A stretch of 64,000 nt of DNA from 2-02-FULL-47-50 sp964479045 (GCA_964479045.1 CAYZJI010000013.1:1-64000); one strand, 5' to 3'; positions 1 through 7,977 are shown, numbered from the stretch's first letter. Numbers and translations are program-made. Notes: generated by a model not told the origin, from the sequence alone.

Positions 1-53
1 TGTTAGGCATGCCGCCAGCGTTCAATCTGAGCCAGGATCAAACTCTTCAGTTT
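1..53 (-). rRNA. rrs: 16S ribosomal RNA, 5' end only
   Basis: The reverse complement of this stretch reads AGAGTTTGATCCTGGCTCAG followed by the ATTGAACGCTGGCGGCATGCCTA block, the universal 5' end of bacterial 16S rRNA. The mature 5' end is placed at about base 53 by analogy with E. coli (AAATTGAAGAG there, AAACTGAAGAG here). The rest of the gene lies outside the window to the left. The GGCGGCATGCCTAACA continuation is typical of Gamma- and Betaproteobacteria. Confidence 0.97.
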
Positions 54-236
54 AAGTTTGATAGCAGCTTAAGGCTGCAAATCTTGACTCGATAGTCGCA
101 AATTGACGTTTAGCTGTGTTTGCTTCCATCGAAAATTTCTGGTGAAACCAGTCATCGACGCAAGCGCCCACACAAATTTCTTAATCAGGAATTTTTAAAG
201 AACGGAATGGAGGGATACCCCCATCGAGAACGCGGC
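54..236 (-). other. rrn operon leader with boxA-like antitermination site
   Basis: This is the transcribed leader between the rrn promoter and mature 16S rRNA. The reverse complement of 190-203 reads GTTCTTTAAAAATT, close to the boxA antitermination element of proteobacterial rrn leaders. Just downstream, the reverse complement of about 161-177 contains GTGTGGGCGCTTG, resembling the conserved leader segment that pairs around the 16S RNase III processing stem. No protein gene is seen here. Confidence 0.7.
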
Positions 237-264
237 ATTATACACTTCGAAAGGGGTTGGTCAA
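237..264 (-). promoter_or_regulatory. rrn promoter (P1-like) with UP-element-like upstream region
   Basis: On the minus strand there is TTGACC (259-264), a 16-base spacer and TATAAT (237-242), followed by a G+C-rich discriminator GCCGCG. The 16-base spacer and G+C discriminator are typical of stringently controlled rRNA promoters. The 265-300 region upstream is A+T-rich and could serve as an UP element. I see only one such promoter before the tyrS gene. Confidence 0.85.
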
Positions 265-356
265 CTGAACTTTACAATTATTTTACAACACTATAACTCA
301 CTGAAAAATCAGGCCTAATCAGCATATGATCAAACCGGGCGGGCCATCGCTATCGA

Positions 357-1559
357 TCACTTCAGGTGGATGCGCGCCGCCTTGCGTTTGCCCACCTGAA
401 TGACCGCCACCGTACCGGGCGCAAGCTTCAGGTCAACATCATCCAGCCGTTCACCATTAATACGGACAGCCCCCTGGCTAATCATGCGACGTGCCTCTGA
501 GGTGCTGGCGGTCAGTGTAGACTCCTTTAAAACTGCGGAGATACTCATGCTGGCCCCGGCGGTAAGAATCTCGCGCTCTTCAATGTCTTTGGGCAATTCA
601 CCCTTCTGGAACCGAGCGATAAAGTCATCCCGGGCTCTGGTGGCTGCTGTGGAACTATGAAAACGGGCTATGATTTCCATGGCCAACTCGATTTTGCTGT
701 CCCTTGGATTGGCGCCATTCTTGACGCCGGCCTTAAGCGCATTGATCTCCTGCACGGGCCGGAAACTCAGCAGTTCGTAATAGCGCCACATCTTTTCGTC
801 ATCGAGACTCATAATCTTGCCGAACATCTCACCTGGAGCCTCAGTAATGCCGATATAGTTGTCCAATGATTTTGACATTTTTTCTGACCCTGACCGGTAA
901 CCCTCGAGTATCGGCATCATCAGCACGACCTGAGGTGGCTGGCCGTAAGCCTCTTGCAGCTGGCGCCCCACCAGTAGATTGAATTTCTGATCCGTACCGC
1001 CCAGTTCGACATCGGTTTTGAGGGCTACGGAGTCATAACCCTGTACCAATGGATAGAGAAATTCATGGACTGCGATAGGCTGGTTGCCGGTATAGCGCTT
1101 GTGAAAATCATCCCGTTCCAGCATGCGGGCCACAGTGTGCTTGGCTGCCAGTTTGATGAGGCCTGCCGCATCCATCTTGCACATCCAGCTGGAATTGAAT
1201 TCGATACGGGTTTTGTCTGGGTCCAGAATTTTGAAGATTTGCTCTTTGTACGTTTCCGCATTGGACTTCACCTCTGCTTCAGTCAGCGGTGGCCGGGTAG
1301 CACTCTTGCCACTGGGGTCACCAATCATGCCGGTGAAATCACCAATCAGGAATATTACCTCATGCCCCAAATCCTGAAACTGGCGCATTTTATTAATAAG
1401 GACGGTATGCCCCAGATGCAGGTCCGGTGCTGTTGGATCAAAGCCGGCCTTGATACGGAGAGGCCTTGCAAGCTGCAGTTTCTGCTTTAATTCAGACTCC
1501 AGCAGAACTTCATCGGCACCACGCAAGATGTGTTCCAGCGCTACAGTAATTGTGGTCAT
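357..1559 (-). CDS. tyrS: Tyrosyl-tRNA synthetase
   Basis: Class I aminoacyl-tRNA synthetase that charges tRNA-Tyr in the cytoplasm. The 400-residue product has the HIGH-type motif HLGH at residues 48-51, the KMSKS loop at 227-231, and a C-terminal S4-like RNA-binding domain from about residue 338 to 395. The sequence following the HIGH motif (VLINKMRQFQDLGHEV) is that of the TyrS subfamily common in Pseudomonas and relatives. It is transcribed toward the 16S gene and divergently from the M23 peptidase gene. Its ATG is the only sensible start, being 50 residues ahead of the HIGH motif. Confidence 0.97.
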   Translation of the reverse strand: MTTITVALEHILRGADEVLLESELKQKLQLARPLRIKAGFDPTAPDLHLGHTVLINKMRQFQDLGHEVIFLIGDFTGMIGDPSGKSATRPPLTEAEVKSNAETYKEQIFKILDPDKTRIEFNSSWMCKMDAAGLIKLAAKHTVARMLERDDFHKRYTGNQPIAVHEFLYPLVQGYDSVALKTDVELGGTDQKFNLLVGRQLQEAYGQPPQVVLMMPILEGYRSGSEKMSKSLDNYIGITEAPGEMFGKIMSLDDEKMWRYYELLSFRPVQEINALKAGVKNGANPRDSKIELAMEIIARFHSSTAATRARDDFIARFQKGELPKDIEEREILTAGASMSISAVLKESTLTASTSEARRMISQGAVRINGERLDDVDLKLAPGTVAVIQVGKRKAARIHLK

Positions 1560-1638
1560 GCGAATAGTATTTGGCTTCAGAATTTAGATTAATTCCAGAT
1601 TATGTAGCTGCCGTAAAACCAAGGGCTCAAGACAGTAT

Positions 1639-1667
1639 TTGACGATACTATAGTCACAGGCTATCGT
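1639..1667 (+). promoter_or_regulatory. Predicted sigma70 promoter of the M23 peptidase-anmK pair, overlapped by an inverted repeat
   Basis: TTGACG (1639-1644), a 17-base spacer and TATCGT (1662-1667) lie 24 bases ahead of the GTG start at 1692. The spacer and -10 also form an imperfect inverted repeat, ATACTATAG at 1645-1653 facing CTATCGTAT at 1661-1669 (8 of 9 pairs), which is a possible operator. No experimental evidence is available from sequence alone. Confidence 0.5.
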
Positions 1668-1691
1668 ATTGCAAATTTTCGAGAGTTCACC

Positions 1692-3185
1692 GTGACTTAC
1701 GAAGTCTACATAACAAAAGACTATAAGCCTGTGATTCGTGAGGTTCATGACTCTTCGCTGTTGGGGAATCGTGGACGTAGCCGGATACTTGCGCTCGCAC
1801 TTTGTGTTACCACCGGCCTGATCCTCGGTATGCGTTCACATGATGGAAGTTATTCTTACCAATCTCTCGAATCCGAACTTTACTCTACCACGCTACCCAC
1901 ACTCGATGATTATTCTACTGTTACTCTTCATGAACAAACACCTGTAGCTGAATCTCAATATACGATCGTTGATCAGAATACTGTCTACCTGCCCCAATCA
2001 AACATAATCCAGGACGATAGTGACACACTGGTCGATCAGAACATGGTTGAACAGGTTATCCCTTCAAGCTGGGATTCCCTGGAAGTAAAATCCGGCGACA
2101 GTCTCTCACTGATTTTTGATCGTCTGCATATCAGTCCACAGATTTTGCATGACATAATGTCACTTGGACGTGATGTCGAAATTCTCAAACGCCTCACACC
2201 CAGTCATGAAATGCGCTTTCAGCTGGAAGACGGCAAATTGACCGGGTTGCAGTATGACATTAACCTCACCGATACATTACATATCACCAAAGTCGATACA
2301 GGATATTCCGCAGAAACCGTCACCAAAGAACTTGAAACACGGCTGACCAGTACCTCTGGGATCATTTCGCATTCCCTGTTTCTCACCGCACAACGCGCTG
2401 GACTGTCTGACAATTTGACCATGCAACTGGTGGATCTGTTTGGCTGGGACATTGATTTTGCTCTGGATATACACGAAGGCGATCGTTTTTATGTGTTGTA
2501 TGAAGAAAAATTCAAGGATGGTGTAAAAGTACAGGACGGCGCCATTCTTGCAGCCGAATTCGTAAATCAGGACAAATCTTTCCGCGCTGTACGCTATACC
2601 CATAGCGATGGATACACTGACTATTACAACGAAGACGGTTACAGCATGCGCAAGGCCTTCTTGCGTACTCCCGTCAATTTTACACGCATCAGCTCCGGCT
2701 TTTCACTTGGACGCCGTCACCCCGTTCTCAATACCATCCGTGCCCATCGTGGCGTGGATTATGCCGCGCCCACCGGCACACCCATCAAGGCAACCGGGGA
2801 CGGAATTGTGGCCCTCGCAGGTTACAAAGGTGGTTACGGCAAGGTGGTCATCCTGAGACATGGAGAAAAATACAGTACTCTGTATGGCCATATGTCGAAA
2901 TTTGCCAAAGGCATCAGTTCCGGCCAACGCGTCAAACAGGGTCAGACCATAGGTTATGTCGGTATGACAGGACTCGCCACCGGCCCACATTTGCATTATG
3001 AATTCCGCATCAATGATATACACCACAATCCACTTACTGTAGAACTGCCAAAAGCCATGGGCATCTCCAAGGAAATCATGAATGACTTTAAACAGGCAAC
3101 TGCGCCCGTGCTGGTTCAACTGGATAATGTGATTGCCGGGAAAGCCTTCCAGACAGCGGCACAGGGTAATCAGCTGCTACGCTGA
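1692..3185 (+). CDS. M23 family murein endopeptidase with LysM-like domain (MepM/YebA-like)
   Basis: Probable envelope-anchored peptidoglycan DD-endopeptidase of 497 residues. A membrane segment lies at residues 31-47, a LysM/OapA-like peptidoglycan-binding region around 128-172, and a C-terminal LytM/M23 domain at about 330-450. All M23 metal ligands and catalytic histidines are present: HRGVD (352-356), the H in LYGHMS (400) and HLH (433-435), so it should be active. The start is GTG at 1692, supported by the upstream promoter. It is followed 41 bases later by anmK, linking wall cleavage with muropeptide recycling, and the same tyrS-M23-anmK order occurs in Pseudomonas. Confidence 0.92.
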   Translation: MTYEVYITKDYKPVIREVHDSSLLGNRGRSRILALALCVTTGLILGMRSHDGSYSYQSLESELYSTTLPTLDDYSTVTLHEQTPVAESQYTIVDQNTVYLPQSNIIQDDSDTLVDQNMVEQVIPSSWDSLEVKSGDSLSLIFDRLHISPQILHDIMSLGRDVEILKRLTPSHEMRFQLEDGKLTGLQYDINLTDTLHITKVDTGYSAETVTKELETRLTSTSGIISHSLFLTAQRAGLSDNLTMQLVDLFGWDIDFALDIHEGDRFYVLYEEKFKDGVKVQDGAILAAEFVNQDKSFRAVRYTHSDGYTDYYNEDGYSMRKAFLRTPVNFTRISSGFSLGRRHPVLNTIRAHRGVDYAAPTGTPIKATGDGIVALAGYKGGYGKVVILRHGEKYSTLYGHMSKFAKGISSGQRVKQGQTIGYVGMTGLATGPHLHYEFRINDIHHNPLTVELPKAMGISKEIMNDFKQATAPVLVQLDNVIAGKAFQTAAQGNQLLR

Positions 3186-3226
3186 ATACATTATCGAGCC
3201 GGCAACACGGTTATTCAGATTCAATC

Positions 3227-4345
3227 GTGTATTACATCGGCCTGATTTCCGGCACCAGCATGGATGCAATTGATGCTGCGCTTGTGAACTTTTCTGGAAC
3301 AAAATTCAATGTTATACATTACTCTCAACTCCCCATTTCACCATCCATTCAACATGAACTGTTCTCTGTAAACAGCGAGAGCAATATTGCGAGTATTACA
3401 CGTCTGGATATCATACTTGGCAGACTTTTTGCCGAAGCTGTGCAGAATATCCTTAAAAAAACAAACACTAGGCCCGAAGATATTCAGGCGATTGGTTGTC
3501 ATGGCCAAACTGTATTGCATCGCCCTGAAGCCCCCTGTCCAACCAGCCTGCAGATTGGCGACCCGAATCTGATCGCTCATTTGACAGGTATCAATGTTGT
3601 AGCTGATTTCAGGCGCATGGACATGGCAGCCGGTGGACAAGGAGCACCACTGGCGCCGATATTCCATACCTATGCCTTCCGGCAACATTCATCACCCTGC
3701 GTTGTACTGAATATCGGCGGTATGTCAAATATAACCTGTCTTCCGTCTGAAAATGACAAAACGAGCAGTGTGACTGGATTTGATACGGGCCCGGGCAACG
3801 TTCTGCTGGATGGCTGGATAGGCAGCCATTTACAGCTGGATATGGACAAAGACGGGAAATGGGCCGCTTCCGGTAAATCTCAACCGGAATTACTGAAACA
3901 TCTGATGGATGACGATTATTTTAAGCTTGCGCCCCCAAAGAGTACCGGCAGGGATTATTTCAATCTGGACTGGCTCATGAACAAACTTGAATCATTCAAA
4001 CATAAACTGAAACCTGAGGATGTTCAGGCCACGCTGGTTGAACTGACAGCAACGTCGATTGCAACAGCCATTGAAAAATATGCAGCTAAAACGAATTTGT
4101 TGATCGTATGTGGGGGCGGTGCGCACAATCCGGTGCTAATGGATGGATTAAGCAAACGGCTGCCAATGCACACGATTAAATCCTCGCAGGAATTTGGCGT
4201 AAGTCCGGATGCGGTCGAAGCAATAACATTTGCATGGCTTGCAAAATGCAGGATAGAGGGCATTGCCACAAGCCAGCCATCCGTTACTGGCGCGACTGCG
4301 TCACAAATACTGGGCGCAGTGTATATGGCGGCAAAAGGAGGTTGA
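3227..4345 (+). CDS. anmK: Anhydro-N-acetylmuramic acid kinase
   Basis: Phosphorylates and hydrolyses 1,6-anhydro-MurNAc recovered from peptidoglycan turnover to MurNAc-6-phosphate. The 372-residue product has the sugar-kinase fold signature IGLISGTSMDAID at its N terminus, the GCHGQT motif near residue 90, MAAGGQGAPLAP near 140 and the C-terminal VCGGGAHN. Start is GTG at 3227, since the conserved N terminus begins at once after it. It follows the M23 peptidase gene and ends one base before the stop codon of the convergent SET-domain gene, with no terminator hairpin between them. Confidence 0.96.
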   Translation: MYYIGLISGTSMDAIDAALVNFSGTKFNVIHYSQLPISPSIQHELFSVNSESNIASITRLDIILGRLFAEAVQNILKKTNTRPEDIQAIGCHGQTVLHRPEAPCPTSLQIGDPNLIAHLTGINVVADFRRMDMAAGGQGAPLAPIFHTYAFRQHSSPCVVLNIGGMSNITCLPSENDKTSSVTGFDTGPGNVLLDGWIGSHLQLDMDKDGKWAASGKSQPELLKHLMDDDYFKLAPPKSTGRDYFNLDWLMNKLESFKHKLKPEDVQATLVELTATSIATAIEKYAAKTNLLIVCGGGAHNPVLMDGLSKRLPMHTIKSSQEFGVSPDAVEAITFAWLAKCRIEGIATSQPSVTGATASQILGAVYMAAKGG

Positions 4346-4346
4346 A

Positions 4347-4838
4347 TTAGCGCGGGCTTACGGCCCGAATCTGTTGCAGCGTGTAACGACTTAACATCGG
4401 CACCATATTTCTGCTGGTGTACTGATCCTGTAAAGCCTGGGGCAAAGTATCGAAGTTTCCGATGTGTCCACGACACTTTGCAGTGCCACAGGCACATTCA
4501 AATGCGGTTGGTTCACTGAACATGATCGTGCCATAGTCAAACGACAATTCCTCGCCCACAGGAATATTATGAATCGCTTTCAGCACCAGACCGTCATTCT
4601 CGAAATACAAGGCACAGTTGGGGTCACAGCTGTGGTTGACATAATCATCAGCGTTCCCGCTCGGACTGATAAAAAACTCAGGCGCAATTTGCAGGAAATG
4701 TGTGAAATCGGTGATTTCACTGATATGCGTTTTGCGGCCGGTAAAATTCATTACGAACTCACCTGCCTTGTAGACACGGTTGGTGATCACACCACGGCCA
4801 CGGCCAGGACTGTCAATAATTGAATAGGCATCACTCAT
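4347..4838 (-). CDS. SET domain protein-lysine methyltransferase
   Basis: Predicted S-adenosylmethionine-dependent lysine methyltransferase of 163 residues, essentially a bare SET domain. It has an N-terminal SET motif with GRGRG, the knot motif NHSCDPNC, the active-site stretch GEELSFDYG, and a post-SET cysteine cluster CACGTAKC (C-x-C-x4-C), which with the NHSC cysteine would bind zinc. The frame stays open up to 4949, but that would overlap erpA by 62 bases, so I prefer the ATG at 4838. The target is unknown; bacterial SET proteins are known to modify host or bacterial proteins in other species. It sits between convergent anmK and upstream erpA, and is probably the last gene of the argC-erpA run. 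Confidence 0.88.
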   Translation of the reverse strand: MSDAYSIIDSPGRGRGVITNRVYKAGEFVMNFTGRKTHISEITDFTHFLQIAPEFFISPSGNADDYVNHSCDPNCALYFENDGLVLKAIHNIPVGEELSFDYGTIMFSEPTAFECACGTAKCRGHIGNFDTLPQALQDQYTSRNMVPMLSRYTLQQIRAVSPR

Positions 4839-4887
4839 AGCAAGTTGCCTGCAACAATAGGCAAATAAAACCTGAAGGATATATTCG

Positions 4888-5241
4888 TTAAACCGAGAAT
4901 GAAGAACCACAACCACAGGTCGTGGTGGCATTCGGATTGCGAATGACAAACTGGGCGCCTTCCAGACCTTCGGTATAATCGATTTCCGCGCCAGTCAGAT
5001 ACTGGAAGCTCATTGGATCAATCAGCAATTTGACCCCATCATTTTCCACAACAGTGTCACCGTCCGTGATATTTTCATCAAAAGTGAATCCATACTGAAA
5101 GCCGGAACACCCCCCCCCGGTGATAAAAACACGCAACATGAGGGAGGGATTGCCTTCATCGCTGATCAACTCACGTACCTTTGCCGCCGCAGAGGATGTA
5201 AATATCAAGGGACTCTCAATCAGATTTTCAGCAGTATTCAT
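4888..5241 (-). CDS. erpA: Iron-sulfur cluster insertion protein ErpA (A-type carrier)
   Basis: A-type Fe-S carrier that delivers clusters to apoproteins, in E. coli notably those of isoprenoid synthesis. The 117-residue product is full length and has the three conserved cysteines: one in GGGCSGFQY and two in the C-terminal TTCGCGSSF. The N-terminal SSAAAKVRELI stretch is typical of ErpA rather than IscA. It lies 24 bases after the bactofilin gene and ahead of the SET gene on the same strand, within an argC-linked cluster seen in other Gammaproteobacteria. Confidence 0.95.
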   Translation of the reverse strand: MNTAENLIESPLIFTSSAAAKVRELISDEGNPSLMLRVFITGGGCSGFQYGFTFDENITDGDTVVENDGVKLLIDPMSFQYLTGAEIDYTEGLEGAQFVIRNPNATTTCGCGSSFSV

Positions 5242-5265
5242 TAGTGTCTTTTACCCGTAAAAAAA

Positions 5266-5679
5266 TCAATCCGCTTCCAGTGGTTTGTCCTGGCTCAACG
5301 GAAACGGAACGTCATCGCCGGCAGGGAAATGTACGAGCTTGCCGTTCACCTCGGCACCTATCGCCATTTCAATCAAATTATAGTATACATTACCTGTGAC
5401 CCTGGCCTTGGCCTGCAGTTCAACATGTTCACTGCCATGCACGTCACCGATTACCACGCCGTTTATAACCACATACGGGACATTGACTTCGCCTTCCACC
5501 GTCCCCTGCTCACTCAGTGACAGCAGGGAGCGGCCGTCATTTTCAGCATACACATTGCCTTTTATGGTGCCATCCACATGTAATCCTCCTGTGAATTTCA
5601 CGTCGCCGGTTACTTCGGTATGCTGACCAATCAAAGTATCGATCCGGGAGGTTTTTTGCTTGCGTTTTTTACCCCACAT
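5266..5679 (-). CDS. Bactofilin family polymer-forming cytoskeletal protein
   Basis: Small self-assembling beta-helical scaffold protein of 137 residues. The central DUF583 domain (about residues 12-115) shows the repeated short beta-turn pattern (GDVKFTGGLHVDGTIKGNV, then GTVEGEV, GVVIGDV, ARVTGNV) that forms the right-handed beta-helix. N- and C-terminal tails are short and unstructured, with a basic lead-in KKRKQKTS. A good ribosome site (GGAGG, 6 bases) precedes the ATG. Bactofilins often organise local wall synthesis or cell shape, which fits the nearby murein genes, though a specific role here is inference. Confidence 0.93.
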   Translation of the reverse strand: MWGKKRKQKTSRIDTLIGQHTEVTGDVKFTGGLHVDGTIKGNVYAENDGRSLLSLSEQGTVEGEVNVPYVVINGVVIGDVHGSEHVELQAKARVTGNVYYNLIEMAIGAEVNGKLVHFPAGDDVPFPLSQDKPLEAD

Positions 5680-5694
5680 TTTTCGCCTCCGTCA

Positions 5695-6408
5695 CTAGCC
5701 CAGCACTTCTGACCAGTCAAAAATTCTTTTAATCTTGGACAAATTCATATCTTTCGGTTGCAGCCTGATCACGACCCGGTGCGGGCTGAATCCTCCAGGC
5801 AACATCATATTACCCTCAATTCGTTTAAAATTCTTGAAGTTAAAAGACATATCCACGACCGGATTTATACCCAATTCCGCCATCGTCAACGACCTGGCCA
5901 CGCCATCCTGCAGTCCTTCAAGGACAATCTCAACCGTGCCTTCGGCAACCTTATCACTTTTCCCGACATGGGTTAATATCAATTTAAAGCGATAGTTGTC
6001 GTTCTGTGGCAACCGCTCCACCCGCATGCCTTGTATACTCAGGCCCTGGGTTGATCCGGTGGACGCCATTATAGCCTGATAAAAATCCAGTTCACCGCGC
6101 AGATTATAAATTTCATTCTGCAACTGTTTCATTTCCTCATGAAATTCAGCCGCAGCCTGACTGTCGATCTGCGTAGTCCGCTCCAGCATGACAACCTGTT
6201 CACGCAACTGGCGGTTTTCTTCCATCAGGTTGCGGTTCTCGGTCCATAACCGTTTACTCTCCTGCCCCAAACTGATGCGTGATTTAATCAATGCCCAGTG
6301 ACTTTCATCCAACAACAACCAGAAGCTGGTAGAAATAAGCAATGTCAGCGCAATAGCTCCCGCAACAATCTGATAGGGTCTATGATGCTTGATAATCAGG
6401 TGAGCCAT
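5695..6408 (-). CDS. DUF6776 family membrane-anchored coiled-coil protein
   Basis: A 237-residue protein of unknown function that resembles the uncharacterised DUF6776 family found beside bactofilin genes. One membrane segment (about residues 14-32) is followed by a coiled coil at about 45-115, rich in RQL, EEN and QLQNEI heptads, then a C-terminal beta-rich domain (about 120-237) that is probably periplasmic. It is 15 bases upstream of the bactofilin gene and 49 bases after argC, so it is likely co-transcribed and may work with the bactofilin. No enzyme motif is visible. Confidence 0.8.
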   Translation of the reverse strand: MAHLIIKHHRPYQIVAGAIALTLLISTSFWLLLDESHWALIKSRISLGQESKRLWTENRNLMEENRQLREQVVMLERTTQIDSQAAAEFHEEMKQLQNEIYNLRGELDFYQAIMASTGSTQGLSIQGMRVERLPQNDNYRFKLILTHVGKSDKVAEGTVEIVLEGLQDGVARSLTMAELGINPVVDMSFNFKNFKRIEGNMMLPGGFSPHRVVIRLQPKDMNLSKIKRIFDWSEVLG

Positions 6409-6457
6409 CGAAGGTTTTCAGACTGTCACGTTTCTAATCCTTGAATCAGATGACGGT

Positions 6458-7489
6458 TCACGGCGCCAATGCCGCAAAATCAAGCCCTGCCGTTTCCGGA
6501 AAACCTATCATCAGATTCATGTTCTGTATTGCCTGTCCGGCCGCCCCTTTGACCAGATTATCTATCACCGACAAAATCACCGCTGTATCACCTGTGGCCG
6601 GTTTATGTAGAGCAATACGGCACATATTATTGCCGCGCACAGTACGGGTATCAGGGTGCGCGCCTTCCGGCATGACATCGACGAACGGTTCAGCCCTATA
6701 ACGTTTTGTATACAACCCCTGCAAATCAAAAGTTGGATCTTTCAGTCTGACATAGACTGTGGCGTGAATCCCCCGGATCATCGGGACAAGATGAGGAACG
6801 AATGTCAATCCTACCGGAGCTTTTGCAATATTGCCCAGCACCTGCGAAATTTCCGGATAATGACGATGTCCACTGGCCCCGTATGCCTTGAATGATTCAC
6901 TGGCCTCACTGTAAAGATGAGTGATGCTCGCCTTACGCCCTGCTCCGCTGACACCGGATTTGGCATCCGCAATTATGGACCCGGGGTCAATACAACCCGC
7001 TTCAAGCACTGGTAATAGTGCAAGAATAATAGACGTCGGATAGCACCCGGGATTGGCAACGAGTGACGTTTTCTGGATAGACTCCCGGTTAAGTTCAGGT
7101 AAACCATAAACCGCTTGCTGCAGCAATTCCGGGGCGACATGTGTTTCACCATACCATTTAGACCAGGCAGTCGCATCACGCAACCGGAAGTCCGCAGAGA
7201 GATCGATGATTTTGATTCCCTTCGCCAGCAATGATCCGGCTTCCTTCATCGCCGTACCATTCGGCGTAGCGAAAAAAACCACATCACAACCCTGCAAAGG
7301 TGCTCTGCCAGGATCCGTAAAATCCAGATCGATGTATCCACGTAAGTGAGGAAACAGATCGGCTACCGCTTTTCCCTGTTCCGTGCGCGAAGTAACGGCT
7401 TCAATCTGTGCTTGCGGATGCCTGACCAGGAGGCGCAATAATTCGGAACCGGTATAACCCGTTGCGCCAATAATTCCAACTTTAATCAT
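6458..7489 (-). CDS. argC: N-acetyl-gamma-glutamyl-phosphate reductase
   Basis: NADPH-dependent reduction of N-acetylglutamyl phosphate to the semialdehyde in arginine synthesis. The N terminus carries the nucleotide-binding GATGYTGSELLRLL; the catalytic cysteine sits in NPGCYPT. The frame is open up to 7543, but the conserved protein starts at the ATG at 7489 (MIKVGIIGATGYTG), giving the usual length of 343 residues. There is no clear Shine-Dalgarno before this ATG; instead it overlaps by ATGA the stop of a short upstream frame (7486-7608). It heads the minus-strand run down to the SET gene. Confidence 0.95.
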   Translation of the reverse strand: MIKVGIIGATGYTGSELLRLLVRHPQAQIEAVTSRTEQGKAVADLFPHLRGYIDLDFTDPGRAPLQGCDVVFFATPNGTAMKEAGSLLAKGIKIIDLSADFRLRDATAWSKWYGETHVAPELLQQAVYGLPELNRESIQKTSLVANPGCYPTSIILALLPVLEAGCIDPGSIIADAKSGVSGAGRKASITHLYSEASESFKAYGASGHRHYPEISQVLGNIAKAPVGLTFVPHLVPMIRGIHATVYVRLKDPTFDLQGLYTKRYRAEPFVDVMPEGAHPDTRTVRGNNMCRIALHKPATGDTAVILSVIDNLVKGAAGQAIQNMNLMIGFPETAGLDFAALAP

Positions 7490-7701
7490 GATAGAGCCAT
7501 AATCAGGGGTGTTTGTGGACTTGGCATGATACTCGATAACCACAGCGAGAGAGTATGAGTTCTATATGAACATCCTGATGCGCCACTCCCCGGCTTTGGC
7601 TCTTGCATCGCCATAGCTCCTGAGTCCGCAGCCTACAGTACATCCTGTTCAACTCACCGCTTATGTGTTTCCGACACAAGCGGTATACACTATATTCATA
7701 C
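7490..7701. other. Intergenic region upstream of argC: short open frame and a hairpin
   Basis: First part of a 488-base gap. On the minus strand an open frame 7486-7608 (40 codons, ATG) has GGAG eight bases ahead and ends in an ATGA overlap with argC; its product resembles nothing I know and it may be chance. At 7656-7684 there is a strong hairpin: ACCGCTT-A-TGTGT paired with ACACA-AGCGGT around TTCCG, with one bulge. It has no T-run on either strand, so it is not a standard terminator. Confidence 0.35.
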
Positions 7702-7703
7702 AG

Positions 7704-7731
7704 ATAAAATAAAAGCGGCCGAAGCCGCTTT
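7704..7731 (-). terminator. Rho-independent terminator of the candidate small RNA
   Basis: Perfect 8-bp stem AAAGCGGC (7724-7731) and GCCGCTTT (7712-7719) closed by a TTCG tetraloop; on the minus strand it runs into TTTTATTTTAT. The plus strand has only three T's, so termination is of minus-strand transcripts. No minus-strand protein gene lies directly upstream. Confidence 0.8.
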
Positions 7732-7796
7732 CAATGAAAAGAATTTTATAGTTGTTATTATTAAGGTGAAATCCCGGCCAGTGGCAGGGATTTCGG
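7704..7796 (-). ncRNA. Candidate small RNA, about 93 nt
   Basis: A minus-strand unit that looks like a free-standing small RNA gene. A promoter (TTGACA at 7825-7830, 17-base spacer, TAATCT at 7802-7807) would start transcription at about 7794-7797. The RNA would begin with a hairpin GAAATCCC-T-GCC-ACT-GGC-C-GGGATTTC (7769-7794), continue with an A+U-rich single-stranded stretch (about 7732-7768) of the kind Hfq binds, and end in a terminator hairpin with a UUCG loop and a U-rich tail. No known small RNA family is recognised. The weak -10 is the main doubt. Confidence 0.5.
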
Positions 7797-7801
7797 TTTT
7801 G

Positions 7802-7830
7802 AGATTACCCAGCACTGCCGGGTGTGTCAA
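7802..7830 (-). promoter_or_regulatory. Predicted promoter of the candidate small RNA
   Basis: Minus strand TTGACA, a perfect -35 at 7825-7830, a 17-base spacer, and TAATCT at 7802-7807. The -10 matches consensus at the first two and last positions only. The spacer itself contains a small inverted repeat (ACCC...GGGT). Confidence 0.45.
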
Positions 7831-7872
7831 GGAAATTATCCCATAAAACCATTGTGCAACGCACACAAAAAT

Positions 7873-7909
7873 GCCTGAAAAAATAATTACTTGCCAAAAC
7901 TTTTCAGGC
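7873..7909. repeat. Inverted repeat upstream of the DUF4126 gene
   Basis: Perfect 9-bp arms GCCTGAAAA (7873-7881) and TTTTCAGGC (7901-7909) around a 19-base A+T-rich spacer. It lies 69 bases ahead of the start of the DUF4126 gene and could be an operator or an RNA hairpin. Without a T-run on the plus strand it is not a terminator. Confidence 0.5.
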
Positions 7910-7977
7910 CGGGCTGCATGGAACAATAGCCACTAAAAACTCTCTCATGATGCATTCCTGATAAACTGAGTAGATCC

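Noticed and set aside
4839..4949. N-terminal extension of the SET-domain protein
   Set aside because: It overlaps erpA and has no family counterpart; the ATG at 4838 is preferred.
7696..7926. 76-codon minus-strand frame starting with TTG in the argC-DUF4126 gap
   Set aside because: It runs through the terminator hairpin at 7704-7731, starts with TTG without a ribosome site, and matches no known family; the small RNA reading explains the region better.
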